Positions 47,918 to 56,437 of a stretch of DNA of 64,000 nt are shown in pieces (the first letter of the stretch is position 1; each line of letters opens with the position of its first letter). The notes beneath the pieces were generated by a model. The model ran no database searches, had not been told where the DNA came from, and saw only the letters and a program-made list of their open reading frames with translations. The position numbers and the translations under genes were made by a program. Origin of the DNA: Candidatus Saccharimonadota bacterium (GTDB lineage Bacteria > Patescibacteriota > Saccharimonadia > Saccharimonadales > Saccharimonadaceae); NCBI GenBank assembly GCA_027492635.1, contig JAPUEH010000007.1, positions 62,001 through 126,000 of the forward strand, written 5' to 3'.

Positions 47918-49512
47918 ATAAGCTCATCTTTTTTGCTATTGAGAAACAGTGTCCATTGTCGAACAAGCCGCAAAATAGTTTTGAGTGGCAGCTCAATCAA
48001 GATATCAAGTACGGCCGCGACGATATTGACCCGACTGTAGCGATAAGAGATTTGCTGGCCAACATAGATAAATGGCATGTAAAGAATGTCCCGCATGAGT
48101 GCAAGTGAACCTTGCGAGAGATGTACGGCTTCGATCTCGCGAATTTGATTGGACAAACGAAACGCGAGAAAACTTGCTGTCGATAGGAATACAAAGAAAA
48201 TAACGCCCTGTACGATATTGAACTGGAGCTTATAGAGGATGAACGAAAGTCCTGCAAAGATCAACGCAAACATAAATGCATAGACAAAATTGAAGCCGAC
48301 AGATGGTGATGATTTTGGTATACGGATGGCATATGTTTTATGATTGCCCTCCTCATATAGCATACTGGTGATATGCTGAATGATGGCATCCGTGTTACGA
48401 CCCGTGGGTGTACTGAGTGTGAGGCGTGAAATGGCAATAAAGACCGCGGGGAAGAAAAGATTGAGCAAGAGAGGGAGCCATAGGACATGTCCTTCTACAA
48501 TAATATCGTACGGTAATTCGATACCGAGGCCAATAAGGCTTTTTGTGATGATGAGAAACGCGATGCTGCGGATAATACCTTTGTCTAGGCGCTTGTTGAG
48601 TGTGGTATATTCTTGTTCGATGTGCTGGCGGAGCTGGTAGTCGAGTGTATCCTCGGACTGTAGTGTTTTTGGACCTAACGGTGCATCTGATGCATAGAAG
48701 CCGCTATAGACCATACGGAGCGTCGCGCCATTTTTGTTGACGATACGGCTCACGTAGGCGGCTGTTTTACTTTCAAATAACACGTCAAACTTTGCATTGA
48801 ACGCTTCGAAATTATGAATCAAGCCAATATCTTGACGATAGCTATCGAGCAGTGCGGCACGTACTGACGGTGCATCTGCTTTTAAGATGGAACGTTGGAT
48901 GGCGATATAAAGGATGATAGCATAATCATTCTGGTCGACGACTTCACCTGGACGCACGAGACTGGCGATGTCGAGCTGTGGCTGCAAGTAGGTAAAAGCA
49001 AAGTGGGTAAAAGAAAGCTGACGTACGTTACTCTGGAGCGCTTGCTCGCAGCGCACGCTGAGAACGTCAAGAATCCACCCTTGGAATTTCTGGCGTTTTT
49101 TGCCGCTGGGCTCAATCTTTACATATTGCCAGTAAGCAGTGTAGTAGCGTTTGATGTGATCTGCGATTGCAGTAACTTCGCCTTTTGTCGTGTGATTGTT
49201 TGGAAGATATTCGGCCTGTGTGAGCTCGGTAACAAGCTCTTCTGCGAGCTGTGATGTTTTGATATGTTCATGAAACGAGAGCGTGCGTTTGAGGTATCGG
49301 CGGATGGCGCGTTGACGCAAGAGGTTGTCTTCGGCATATTCAGACGCATTGCGTAGCTGTTCGTAGGCGGTCGAAAGAGTGCTGCCGACAGTTGGCACAT
49401 GAATCGTCTCTTTTTCGCGAGCTGCAGCGACAGAGGACTCATAAGCGTCTATTTTTGTGAGCGAATCGACCAATTGGTGGCCTAGGCTGCTCAGCTGAGG
49501 TTGTTGGTTCAC
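47914..49512 (-). CDS. Membrane protein of unknown function
   Basis: The 532-residue protein has a long helical soluble N-terminal part (about 1-310), then four to five membrane helices (about 315-440) and an amphipathic basic tail. The second GTG (49512) is chosen as start because TATACT on the minus strand (49525 to 49520) ends 7 nt before it and is only one base from the GTG at 49518. I do not recognise the family. It is convergent to the Clp/VirB6-like operon with shared stop bases, but there is no evidence of shared function. Confidence 0.72.
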   Translation of the reverse strand: MNQQPQLSSLGHQLVDSLTKIDAYESSVAAAREKETIHVPTVGSTLSTAYEQLRNASEYAEDNLLRQRAIRRYLKRTLSFHEHIKTSQLAEELVTELTQAEYLPNNHTTKGEVTAIADHIKRYYTAYWQYVKIEPSGKKRQKFQGWILDVLSVRCEQALQSNVRQLSFTHFAFTYLQPQLDIASLVRPGEVVDQNDYAIILYIAIQRSILKADAPSVRAALLDSYRQDIGLIHNFEAFNAKFDVLFESKTAAYVSRIVNKNGATLRMVYSGFYASDAPLGPKTLQSEDTLDYQLRQHIEQEYTTLNKRLDKGIIRSIAFLIITKSLIGLGIELPYDIIVEGHVLWLPLLLNLFFPAVFIAISRLTLSTPTGRNTDAIIQHITSMLYEEGNHKTYAIRIPKSSPSVGFNFVYAFMFALIFAGLSFILYKLQFNIVQGVIFFVFLSTASFLAFRLSNQIREIEAVHLSQGSLALMRDILYMPFIYVGQQISYRYSRVNIVAAVLDILIELPLKTILRLVRQWTLFLNSKKDELI

Positions 49513-49620
49513 GTGCACCAGTATAGCATAGTAGTTGATATTTTTCTAGAATTATTATGAAGATATGTCAAGTTGAGGTGTTCACTATGTTCGTCATGAG
49601 AGTTTAATTTTCACCGAAAC

Positions 49621-49660
49621 ACCAAAGTAAAACACCCCAGTTGGGGTGTTTTACTTTGGT
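49621..49660 (-). terminator. Terminator fused to tRNA-Gly 3' end
   Basis: ACCAAAGTAAAACACCCCA (49621-49639) and TGGGGTGTTTTACTTTGGT (49642-49660) are a perfect 19-bp inverted repeat. The arm at 49657-49660 is the discriminator base plus CCA of the tRNA. Confidence 0.85.
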
Positions 49661-49731
49661 GCGGGAGGGGGGAATCGAACCCCCATCGCTTGCTTGGAAG
49701 GCAGGCATATTAGCCGTTATACGACTCCCGC
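49657..49731 (-). tRNA. tRNA-Gly (anticodon TCC)
   Basis: Minus-strand cloverleaf with acceptor GCGGGAG/CTCCCGC, anticodon loop CTTCCAA (TCC at 49698 to 49696), T arm GGGGG-TTCGATT-CCCCC, and encoded CCA. No credible gene is visible between it and the cupin apart from the cupin promoter. Confidence 0.94.
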
Positions 49732-49809
49732 ATGAATATGGATTATACCTCAAAAATGGTATAATAGGAAGAGAAAAGACGAATAAAACATAACAGGAGA
49801 TTCTCGGCC

Positions 49810-50217
49810 ATGATAGATAACGGACCAAATCCTTATGTAGTAAATATCGAAGAGGCAACAGTGCAAAATGATACATTCCGCACTGCGCTATGGACGGGTA
49901 CGCAGATGCAACTAACCGTCATGTCTATCCAGCCAGGCGATGACATCGGTCTTGAAGTTCATGATGATCATGATCAGTTTCTACGCGTAGAACAGGGTGT
50001 AGGGTTTGTCCAGATGGGTAAAAGTGCGGATAATCTAGAGTTTGAAAAAAATGTCGAAGATGACGATGCTATTTTTGTACCAGCGGGTAGCTGGCATAAT
50101 ATCACCAATACGGGCGATAGGGCACTCAAGCTATATTCTATTTATGCACCAAGCGAGCATCCGCATGGCACACTACACGCGACAAAGGCTGAGGCGGAAG
50201 CCGCGGAGCATGCATAA
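49810..50217 (+). CDS. Cupin-domain protein
   Basis: The 135-residue protein is a single cupin barrel: motif 1 GLEVHDDHDQFLRVEQGVGFVQMG (H, H, E type metal ligands) and motif 2 FVPAGSWHNITNTG with the second His. Small cupins of this type bind a metal and often a sugar or other small ligand; no substrate can be named. AGGAGA lies 12 nt before the ATG, and TATAAT at 49760-49765 gives a leader of about 40 nt, unlike the leaderless genes. The next gene follows 19 nt later with its own Shine-Dalgarno, so the two form a unit. Confidence 0.88.
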   Translation: MIDNGPNPYVVNIEEATVQNDTFRTALWTGTQMQLTVMSIQPGDDIGLEVHDDHDQFLRVEQGVGFVQMGKSADNLEFEKNVEDDDAIFVPAGSWHNITNTGDRALKLYSIYAPSEHPHGTLHATKAEAEAAEHA

Positions 50218-50236
50218 TTGATCTAAGGAGTGGGCT

Positions 50237-50824
50237 ATGACAGATGACGATACGAATATTACTAAAATACGAATGGAAGCAGAAGCGGCTGCGAACTTGA
50301 GCATCGGAGGTCGTGATGCCGAGCATACTATTGGCACCACTTCTGATGCGCGACAAAAAAGTGCTGAAAGTCTTGTCGATCGGGGGGTGCGAGGCGAGAT
50401 CCCTACGGGAGATGAAATTCGTGCTGATTTATTGCGCCGTGCCGAAGAAAAGCGGGCGCTCGCCGCAAACCTAGGAGATGGCTTAGGTTTTCTGGATTAC
50501 AAGCGGTCCGAAGTGGGCGGGATTGGTGGCAATAAGGAGATTCGTCGTGAATTAACACTTACAAGCCGTAAAGAGCGTGCCAAGCGGGAGCAGCGATTCG
50601 GTCGAGCGCACAAAGAGCGGGAGGCGGGTTCGCGTCGGCGCAAACCATCCGCAAACGACAAGCGCCAAGCTTTTAATGCAAATTCTGATAAGGTATCGGA
50701 GGGTATTATTGGAGCGAATCGCCAAGAATTCAATGTTGACAATGGGGATTCTGTGACGAGCTTTGGCGGGCATACAATTGGCTACCGCGAGCCCACTTCT
50801 AGAGGTTATGATCCCTACAGCTAA
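50237..50824 (+). CDS. Charged soluble protein of unknown function
   Basis: The 195-residue protein is rich in Arg, Lys, Glu, Asp and Gly, lacks hydrophobic segments, and has no motif I recognise. A basic middle (TSRKERAKREQRFGRAHKEREAGSRRRKPS) suggests nucleic-acid or ribosome contact, or disorder. AAGGAG is well placed before ATG 50237. It follows the cupin gene in the same unit and precedes tRNA-His. Confidence 0.65.
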   Translation: MTDDDTNITKIRMEAEAAANLSIGGRDAEHTIGTTSDARQKSAESLVDRGVRGEIPTGDEIRADLLRRAEEKRALAANLGDGLGFLDYKRSEVGGIGGNKEIRRELTLTSRKERAKREQRFGRAHKEREAGSRRRKPSANDKRQAFNANSDKVSEGIIGANRQEFNVDNGDSVTSFGGHTIGYREPTSRGYDPYS

Positions 50825-50874
50825 ACCACTAGAATAAGTGTGCCACATCTGGTATACTATCATGTGTTATCCAT

Positions 50875-50952
50875 GGCGGATGTAGCTCAGTTGGTTAGAG
50901 CGCCGGGTTGTGGTTCCGGAGGTCGAGGGTTCGATTCCCTTCATTCGCCCCA
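50875..50952 (+). tRNA. tRNA-His (anticodon GTG), with encoded G-1
   Basis: Acceptor GCGGATG (50876-50882) pairs with CATTCGC (50942-50948); the extra G at 50875 pairs with discriminator C 50949, the identity mark of bacterial tRNA-His. The anticodon loop is TTGTGGT. CCA is at 50950-50952. TATACT lies at 50853-50858. Confidence 0.95.
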
Positions 50953-50992
50953 TAGAAAAAAGTCGACACGCTAGGTCGGCTTTTTTCTATGG
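50950..50992 (+). terminator. Terminator fused to tRNA-His 3' end
   Basis: The arm from 50950 to 50967 begins with the tRNA CCA and pairs with 50975-50992, which ends TATGG (18 bp with one G-T pair). Confidence 0.85.
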
Positions 50993-51038
50993 CAACTGTG
51001 TCGTATAATACAAGAGAATACCCTATTATATTTTATGT

Positions 51039-51115
51039 GCCCCGGTAGCTCAGTTGGATAGAGCAGGAGACTTCTAAGCTTCAGGCCGTTGGTTCGAGCC
51101 CAACCCGGGGTACCA
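51039..51115 (+). tRNA. tRNA-Arg (anticodon TCT)
   Basis: Acceptor GCCCCGG/CCGGGGT (G1-U72 wobble), D arm GCTC-AGTTGGATA-GAGC, anticodon loop CTTCTAA (TCT at 51073-51075), T arm GTTGG-TTCGAGC-CCAAC, CCA encoded. The closing pair of the anticodon stem is an A-G mismatch. Confidence 0.92.
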
Positions 51116-51138
51116 TATACAGACTGCATGATAGGAAA

Positions 51139-51160
51139 GATGCCTCGCCAGGGGCATTTT
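51139..51160 (+). terminator. Terminator after tRNA-Arg(TCT)
   Basis: GATGCC and GGGCAT form a short stem around CTCGCCA..., followed by TTTTG. Just downstream, TATACT (51163-51168) starts the next gene. Confidence 0.55.
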
Positions 51161-51176
51161 GTTATACTAGAGAGCA

Positions 51177-51773
51177 ATGAGTGATCCGCAAAAAGTAGTC
51201 TTGGTGGATATGGATGGTGTCATGGCGGATTTTGACAGTGCTGCACTGGCAGCTATTCCCGAATCTATGATTGTACCGCGAACTGAATTCTATGTAGCAC
51301 AAGATTATCCACTACAGGTACGGCCGAGTATCGAGTCGACATATAATGCACCTGGTTTTTTTGAAACGTTAGAGCCTATGCCTGGCCTGCTCGATGCATG
51401 GCGGGTGATGCTTGCTCATGGCTACCATCCTAGGGTCGCCTCGGCGCCACTTTCCAGCAACAAGACGTCCATTGCGGGTAAAATGAGGTGGCTAGAGCGT
51501 ATCATGGTGCCTGAGTTTGGACTTTCTGTTGTTGAAGACGCGGTATTTGATAAGCATAAGTGGCAATACAAAGGCCTAGTGCTGATTGATGACAGACCAT
51601 ATGTGCCAAGGGGTGAGAATGGTGAGGATGTGGCAATGTGGGAGCACATACTTTTTGGCTGGCAGCATCTTGCAGAGGTTTCATCGGCGACAACGAGCCT
51701 ACGGCTGCGCAGCTGGAGTGATACAACGTCACTACTTACGCTATTGCAGCGTGTTGAACAGTCAAAGGCTTAG
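51177..51773 (+). CDS. 5'(3')-deoxyribonucleotidase-like HAD phosphatase
   Basis: The 198-residue protein starts with the HAD nucleophile motif VVLVDMDGVMADF, followed by GFFETLEPMPGLLDAWRVMLAHGYHPRVASAP (motif II region) and LVLIDDRPYVPRG (motif III/IV acidic pair). This matches the NT5C family that dephosphorylates deoxynucleotides. It would recycle nucleotides, fitting a cell with little biosynthesis. TATACT ends 8 nt before the ATG. Its stop shares TTAG (51770-51773) with the MurA fusion. Confidence 0.87.
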   Translation: MSDPQKVVLVDMDGVMADFDSAALAAIPESMIVPRTEFYVAQDYPLQVRPSIESTYNAPGFFETLEPMPGLLDAWRVMLAHGYHPRVASAPLSSNKTSIAGKMRWLERIMVPEFGLSVVEDAVFDKHKWQYKGLVLIDDRPYVPRGENGEDVAMWEHILFGWQHLAEVSSATTSLRLRSWSDTTSLLTLLQRVEQSKA

Positions 51774-53299
51774 ATCTCCCGGACAGTATCGATCTGTGCG
51801 CCAAGGCTATTCAATCGGCCGGCTAGCTCTTCGTAGCCGCGGTTGATTGAATATACATCACGAAGTGTTGAAATACCGGGCGCAGCGAGCATTGCAAGTA
51901 GTATCACTACCGAAGGACGAAGAGCCGGTGGTGCAACAACGTCTGCTGGCCGCCATTTTGTGGGGCCGGTAATATAGACACGGTGCGGGTCGACGAGTTC
52001 AATATGGGCATCGAGTTTGGAGAGCTCTGTAAAATAAATTGCCCTGTTTTCATAGCTCCAATCGTGTACGAGCGAGCGGCCTTTTGCCATCGTTGCGATA
52101 AGCCCGAGAAATGGAAGATTATCCATATTGACGCCAGGAAACGGCATACTGTGGAGCTTGTCTTTGGGCGCAGTAAGTTTGGCTCGGCGAAGTGTAATGT
52201 CGACAAGACGGGTGTGGCCATTGCGTGCAGTGTACTCGTCTGTGAGCGAGAAGTCGGCGCCCATACTGCGTAGTATTGCCAGCTCAATTTCGAGAAACTC
52301 AATAGGCGCACGCTCGATGGTAATTTCGGAATCTGTGACGATACCAGCCGCAATGAAGCTCATCGCTTCTATCGGGTCTTCGCTTGGATAGTACTCTACA
52401 TCGGTATCGATTTTGCTACGACCAGTAACGCGTAGGGTAGTGGTGCCAATCCCTTCTATTTCGACGCCAAGTTTTTGCAAGAAGAAACAAAGGTCTTGCA
52501 CCATGTAATTTGGACTGGCGTTGCGAATTGTTACCGTACCGTCGTACAGCGCGGCGGCCATCAAGACGTTTTCTGTCACGGTGTCGCCGCGTTCTGTGAG
52601 TAGAATTGTCTGTTCGACGGCTACTGGAGTAGATTTGGCGACATAGGCGCTATTTGTAGCGGTGACAGAGAGGCCAAATGGTGCGAGACCTGTCATGTGA
52701 GGCTCAACAGTACGCGTGCCGAGGTTGCAGCCACCAGCAAACGGCAGTTTGAATTCACTGTATTGATGTAGCAAGGGGCCAAGAAACATGATGATAGAGC
52801 GGGTACGCTTGGCGGCTTCTATATCGATATGCTCAAGATTGAGCTGTTTGGGGGTGGTGATCTCTAGATCATTTTCTTCGCCGATCCAGCGGGTTTTGAC
52901 GCCGATGCTCTGGAGCACTTCTATGATACGATTGACTTCTTCGATGCGCGCCACGCGGCGAAGAGTGGTTTTGCCTTGGTTGAGCAGACTGGCGCAGAGC
53001 AGAGCGACGGCAGCGTTTTTGCTTGTCTTGGTGACGATGTTGCCGCTTAGCTTGCGACCGCCATGTACCCTAAAGTTGGTTTTGCCGCTGTGATTGATAG
53101 TCATAATGTTGCTTGAGAGTACGTCGCTTATACGGGCGATCATCTCGACACTGATATTTTGCCCGCCTTTTTCGATACGGTTGATAGCAGACTGACTGGT
53201 GCCAAGTGCTTCGGCAAGCTGTGTTTGAGTAAATCCACGCGCAAGACGTGTTTCTTGGATCAAATTACCTATTTTTGTACGATATTCTTCGACACTCAT
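51770..53299 (-). CDS. murA: HTH-MurA fusion: UDP-GlcNAc 1-carboxyvinyltransferase with N-terminal Cro/C1-type HTH
   Basis: Residues about 1-65 form an HTH_3 domain (IGNLIQETRLARGFTQTQLAEALGTSQSAINRIEKG). The rest (about 75-509) is a MurA-type EPT enzyme with SKNAAVALLCASLL (the K-N catalytic pair), FAGGCNLGTRTVEPH (the GGC Cys of PEP-reacting MurA), and PFPGVNMDNLPFLG (catalytic Asp). MurA makes UDP-GlcNAc-enolpyruvate, the first committed step of peptidoglycan synthesis. ATG 53299 is chosen over 53308 because TATAAT (53312 to 53307) overlaps the upstream ATG and ends 7 nt before 53299. A palindrome lies on this promoter, suggesting self-regulation by the HTH. Alternatively the HTH may have another role. 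Confidence 0.9.
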   Translation of the reverse strand: MSVEEYRTKIGNLIQETRLARGFTQTQLAEALGTSQSAINRIEKGGQNISVEMIARISDVLSSNIMTINHSGKTNFRVHGGRKLSGNIVTKTSKNAAVALLCASLLNQGKTTLRRVARIEEVNRIIEVLQSIGVKTRWIGEENDLEITTPKQLNLEHIDIEAAKRTRSIIMFLGPLLHQYSEFKLPFAGGCNLGTRTVEPHMTGLAPFGLSVTATNSAYVAKSTPVAVEQTILLTERGDTVTENVLMAAALYDGTVTIRNASPNYMVQDLCFFLQKLGVEIEGIGTTTLRVTGRSKIDTDVEYYPSEDPIEAMSFIAAGIVTDSEITIERAPIEFLEIELAILRSMGADFSLTDEYTARNGHTRLVDITLRRAKLTAPKDKLHSMPFPGVNMDNLPFLGLIATMAKGRSLVHDWSYENRAIYFTELSKLDAHIELVDPHRVYITGPTKWRPADVVAPPALRPSVVILLAMLAAPGISTLRDVYSINRGYEELAGRLNSLGAQIDTVREI

Positions 53300-53306
53300 A
53301 ACTACC

Positions 53307-53334
53307 ATTATATCACATATGATATATTAGCAAA
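53307..53334 (-). promoter_or_regulatory. Promoter and palindromic operator of the HTH-MurA gene
   Basis: Minus-strand TATAAT (53312-53307) with TTTGCT (53334-53329) at 16 nt. ATATCA-CATA-TGATAT at 53310-53325 is a perfect inverted repeat overlapping the -10 and spacer. Confidence 0.65.
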
Positions 53335-53378
53335 CAAAATATAAATAAAGAATAATAATTACGTTTAGTGTAGACTCC

Positions 53379-53424
53379 CACGATGCGATTGTCAATGTTA
53401 TTCATCGTGAAACCTTGGTATACT
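53379..53424 (+). promoter_or_regulatory. Hairpin and -10 box upstream of glyA
   Basis: CACGATG (53379-53385) and CATCGTG (53403-53409) form an inverted repeat; TATACT at 53419-53424 is the likely -10, giving a leader of about 25 nt. The repeat may be an operator. Confidence 0.4.
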
Positions 53425-53454
53425 GGGTAGTAGTAAAAGAGAGGACGGAACAGT

Positions 53455-54732
53455 ATGGCGACAGATGATGTGGTGTTTGACTATATTGAGGCTGAAGCGA
53501 AGCGCCAGCGAGAAGGGCTGGAGCTTATACCGAGCGAGAACTATGTGTCGAGCAATGTGTTGAAGGCGCTTGGGAGTGTGCTGACCAACAAATATTCCGA
53601 AGGCTATCCGGGCAAGCGTTACTACGGCGGGCAAGAATGGACCGACAAAATAGAGCAGCTCGCCATAGATCGCGCCAAACAGCTTTTTGGCGCAGACCAT
53701 GCGAATGTGCAGCCACATAGCGGCGCGCCAGCCAACGAGGCGGTGTATAGCGCATGGCTGGAGCCAGGCGATACGGTGCTGGCTATGGACTTGAGTCATG
53801 GTGGCCATCTCACGCATGGTGCGCCTGTGACGCGTAGCGCCCAGCTGTACAACTTTGTCCGCTACAAGATGAAAGATGTATCGACGGGCGAGATAGACTA
53901 CGATGAGCTTCGCGAGCTTGCACGGGAGCATAAGCCGCGTATCGTCCTCGCGGGCTTTTCTGGCTACCCGCGTGAGCTAGACTACGCCAAATTTGCCGAG
54001 ATCGGCAATGAAGTCGGCGCGCTCCTTATGGCAGATATGGCACACGTGGCAGGACTTATCGCTGGCCGCGCGGCGGCGAATCCGTTTGACTATGGGTTTC
54101 ACGTCATCACGACGACGACACACAAGACGCTGCGTGGTCCGCGTGGTGGCTTGATTTTGAGCCGTGGCACAGTCGGCAATCCGCTCAAAAAACCAGAAAA
54201 AACCATAGAAAATATCCCAACTCTCATCGACCGTGCTATTTTCCCTGGTATGCAGGGTGGTCCGCATATGCACGTCATAGCCGCCAAGGCAGTGGCATTT
54301 GGCGAAGCATTGCAGCCAGAATTCAGGGACTATGCTGCGCAGGTGCTAGCAAACGCACGAGTACTAGCCGATGAGTTGCAAAAGCGCGGCTTTCAGTTGG
54401 TGACGGGTGGCACGAGCAATCATTTGATTCTCGCCAATGTGCAGGAGAGTTTTGGGATTCATGGCGGCATAGCCGAAGAAGCGCTCGACAAGATAGGCCT
54501 CACGCTCAATAAAAACGCCACGCCAGACGACCCAAACCCGCCATTTCATCCTAGCGGCATCCGTCTTGGTACACCGGCGCTAACGACCCGTGGACTGCGA
54601 GAAGAGCATATGGAGCAGATTGCGGAGTGGATGAAGCAGGCGATAGGCGCGCGAGAAGACGATGCTAGACTAGCGAAGCTGCACGACGAAGTTGTGGCTT
54701 TTGCCGAGCGATTCCCATTGCCAAGTAACTGA
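53455..54732 (+). CDS. glyA: Serine hydroxymethyltransferase
   Basis: This PLP enzyme converts serine and tetrahydrofolate to glycine and 5,10-methylene-THF. The 425-residue protein has ELIPSENYVS, NKYSEGYPGKRYYGG, NVQPHSGAPANEAVY, and the PLP-lysine motif VVTTTTHKTLRGPRGG (K224). Length is typical. Together with folD at 61848 it gives the one-carbon branch that this reduced genome keeps. A GGAC/GGAA-rich segment upstream of ATG is a weak Shine-Dalgarno. A perfect bidirectional terminator follows. Confidence 0.97.
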   Translation: MATDDVVFDYIEAEAKRQREGLELIPSENYVSSNVLKALGSVLTNKYSEGYPGKRYYGGQEWTDKIEQLAIDRAKQLFGADHANVQPHSGAPANEAVYSAWLEPGDTVLAMDLSHGGHLTHGAPVTRSAQLYNFVRYKMKDVSTGEIDYDELRELAREHKPRIVLAGFSGYPRELDYAKFAEIGNEVGALLMADMAHVAGLIAGRAAANPFDYGFHVITTTTHKTLRGPRGGLILSRGTVGNPLKKPEKTIENIPTLIDRAIFPGMQGGPHMHVIAAKAVAFGEALQPEFRDYAAQVLANARVLADELQKRGFQLVTGGTSNHLILANVQESFGIHGGIAEEALDKIGLTLNKNATPDDPNPPFHPSGIRLGTPALTTRGLREEHMEQIAEWMKQAIGAREDDARLAKLHDEVVAFAERFPLPSN

Positions 54733-54748
54733 GGCGGGGTACATCCGG

Positions 54749-54764
54749 ACTCCTCAATAGGAGT
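54749..54764 (+). other. Small hairpin after glyA
   Basis: ACTCCT (54749-54754) and AGGAGT (54759-54764) form a 6-bp stem with a CAAT loop. Confidence 0.35.
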
Positions 54765-54793
54765 GCTCCTGCGGGGTCTTAGGGCTTGTTGAA

Positions 54794-54830
54794 TATAAAA
54801 AATCTCGGCATCATACCGAGATTTTTTATA
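54794..54830. terminator. Bidirectional terminator between glyA and the pilin gene
   Basis: TATAAAAAATCTCGG (54794-54808) and CCGAGATTTTTTATA (54816-54830) are perfect 15-bp arms with A- and T-rich outer ends, suited to termination from both strands. Confidence 0.88.
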
Positions 54831-54841
54831 TGTAGGCTAAC

Positions 54842-55279
54842 CTAGCAAGTACCGACTGTCAGTGACTTGCCGCCAGAAGCTGCTGTTGTGAATGCACCTC
54901 CGGAGAAATCATAGTAGTGAATGTGTGCACCTGTAATAGTGCTTGCAGTTGCACTTGCTGGGCAAGGTACATAGTGTGCCGTAGTTGCACGTGCAGCGTC
55001 CGTAGGCTCTGTGAGTGACACTGCATTGCCGGTTGACAGTGCTGAATCACCTGCAAAGTCAGCTGGGGTAAGAGGGTAATGTTCGTTGATTGCGTTATAC
55101 GCCTCTGCTTTCTTCTGTACGTCAGAAGCAGCGGATTGTGATTTAGTTGTTTTGGCACGATTCTGAATACCATTGTAAGCCACAATAGTAATGGCGGCCA
55201 AAATACCGATAACCACGATTACGATCAAGAGCTCAACGATAGTGAAACCCTTTTGATTTTTTAATGTTTGAAGACTCAT
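54842..55279 (-). CDS. Type IV pilin, candidate major subunit
   Basis: The 145-residue protein has leader MSLQTLKNQKG then FTIVELLIVIVVIGILAAITIVAYNGIQNRAK, the canonical type IVa pilin N terminus with Glu at +5. The globular domain has two Cys, one in YVPCPAS and one as the last residue, fitting the C-terminal disulfide loop of pilins. Strong expression signals point to a main subunit: minus-strand TTGCGC (55347-55342) and TATGCT (55324-55319) at 17 nt, a leader of about 30 nt, AGGGGG upstream, and a strong terminator. Assembly would use PilBCMNO from 24334-29946. Confidence 0.92.
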   Translation of the reverse strand: MSLQTLKNQKGFTIVELLIVIVVIGILAAITIVAYNGIQNRAKTTKSQSAASDVQKKAEAYNAINEHYPLTPADFAGDSALSTGNAVSLTEPTDAARATTAHYVPCPASATASTITGAHIHYYDFSGGAFTTAASGGKSLTVGTC

Positions 55280-55318
55280 GTTTATGATTGCCCCCTAATT
55301 TAGTTGTTTTATGTTTGT

Positions 55319-55347
55319 AGCATACTACAGGTTTTTGCTAAGCGCAA
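55319..55347 (-). promoter_or_regulatory. Promoter of the pilin gene
   Basis: Minus-strand TTGCGC (55347-55342) and TATGCT (55324-55319) with 17-nt spacing. It lies partly beyond the start of the pilin leader and close to the end of murB. Confidence 0.5.
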
Positions 55348-55352
55348 GCATT

Positions 55353-56375
55353 TTATGCGAGTTCAAGCGGCTCTTGTTCGATGCGGATATGGAAACGGTC
55401 GTGAACCGCCTGTGTGATTTCATCGCGGGCAAGCGAGAGATCGAGGTAGCCAGTGGCGGACTCGTTGATGAGTACGAGCGCATTTGCCGGGTTGACACGC
55501 ATACCATGGAGTAGCTGGCCTTTGAACCCGCACTGTTCGATGAGCCATCCACTAGGAATCTTGTGGCGGCCTTCGCCCATTTCGTAGTGTGGCGCGTCTG
55601 GATAGTTGCCAAGGAGTTCGTCGAGCTGCCATTGCTCGATAATCGCGTTTTTGAAAAAAGAGCCGGTATTGGGTTTTTCGGCTGGGTTTGGCAGCTTTTC
55701 GTGGCGGATGGCAATCACGGCTTCGCGGATGGCTCGCGGTGTGTAGATAGTGATGTTATGTTCGTCGAAATAATCCTGCAAGGCTTTGTAAAATGGTGGC
55801 TCTGGCGCACTTTTGTAGAGCTGCAGGGTTATGGAGGTGATGATGTAGCGACCGTTTGCTTCTGTACGGAAGATACTGTCACGATAGGTGAACTTGCATT
55901 CGTCGTTTGTGAGCATGACAACTTGACCAGTGGTTGTATCATAGGCTTCTAGGTGTAGTAGTGTGTCGGCAATTTCCTGGCCGTAAGCACCGATATTTTG
56001 CACTGGCGCTGCGCCACAGTAGCTAGGGATGTCGCTCATAGCCTCTATACCGACAAGATTCATGTCAACAGTACGGGAGACGACTTCGTCCCACACCTCG
56101 CCAGCACCAAGTTTGATGGTGACGGTAGTATAATCTTCTGCAACAACTTCAAAGCCGGGGATGCGTACACGAACAACAAGACCTGTATATTCGTCATCGC
56201 GTGCGATGACGTTGCTACCACTGCCGAGTATAAAAAAGGGAAGGTTTTGTGTTTTTGCATTGGTAATTACTTGATGAAGTTCATCGATGGTTGCGACGTC
56301 TGTCATGAAACGTGTTGTGCCGCCAAGTTTCATGGAAAGATAGTTCTTGAGAGGTATGTTGGTGTGTACGTTCAT
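55353..56375 (-). CDS. murB: UDP-N-acetylenolpyruvoylglucosamine reductase
   Basis: MurB reduces the MurA product to UDP-MurNAc with NADPH and FAD. The 340-residue protein has NYLSMKLGGTTRFM and LGSGSNVIARD (FAD binding), DIPSYCGAAPVQNIGAYGQEI, TYRDSIFR (catalytic Ser region), and NTGSFFKNAII with a late Glu (the E. coli-type long form). The frame extends to 56441, but ATG 56375 gives the conserved start and lies 8 nt after minus-strand TATACT (56389 to 56384). With the HTH-MurA fusion 2 kb away, both enzymes of UDP-MurNAc synthesis are in this region. Confidence 0.95.
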   Translation of the reverse strand: MNVHTNIPLKNYLSMKLGGTTRFMTDVATIDELHQVITNAKTQNLPFFILGSGSNVIARDDEYTGLVVRVRIPGFEVVAEDYTTVTIKLGAGEVWDEVVSRTVDMNLVGIEAMSDIPSYCGAAPVQNIGAYGQEIADTLLHLEAYDTTTGQVVMLTNDECKFTYRDSIFRTEANGRYIITSITLQLYKSAPEPPFYKALQDYFDEHNITIYTPRAIREAVIAIRHEKLPNPAEKPNTGSFFKNAIIEQWQLDELLGNYPDAPHYEMGEGRHKIPSGWLIEQCGFKGQLLHGMRVNPANALVLINESATGYLDLSLARDEITQAVHDRFHIRIEQEPLELA

Positions 56376-56437
56376 ATAAGTATAGTATACCGCATCTGTG
56401 AAATTGTGATACAATATACCGTAGTTAAAACAGATGA

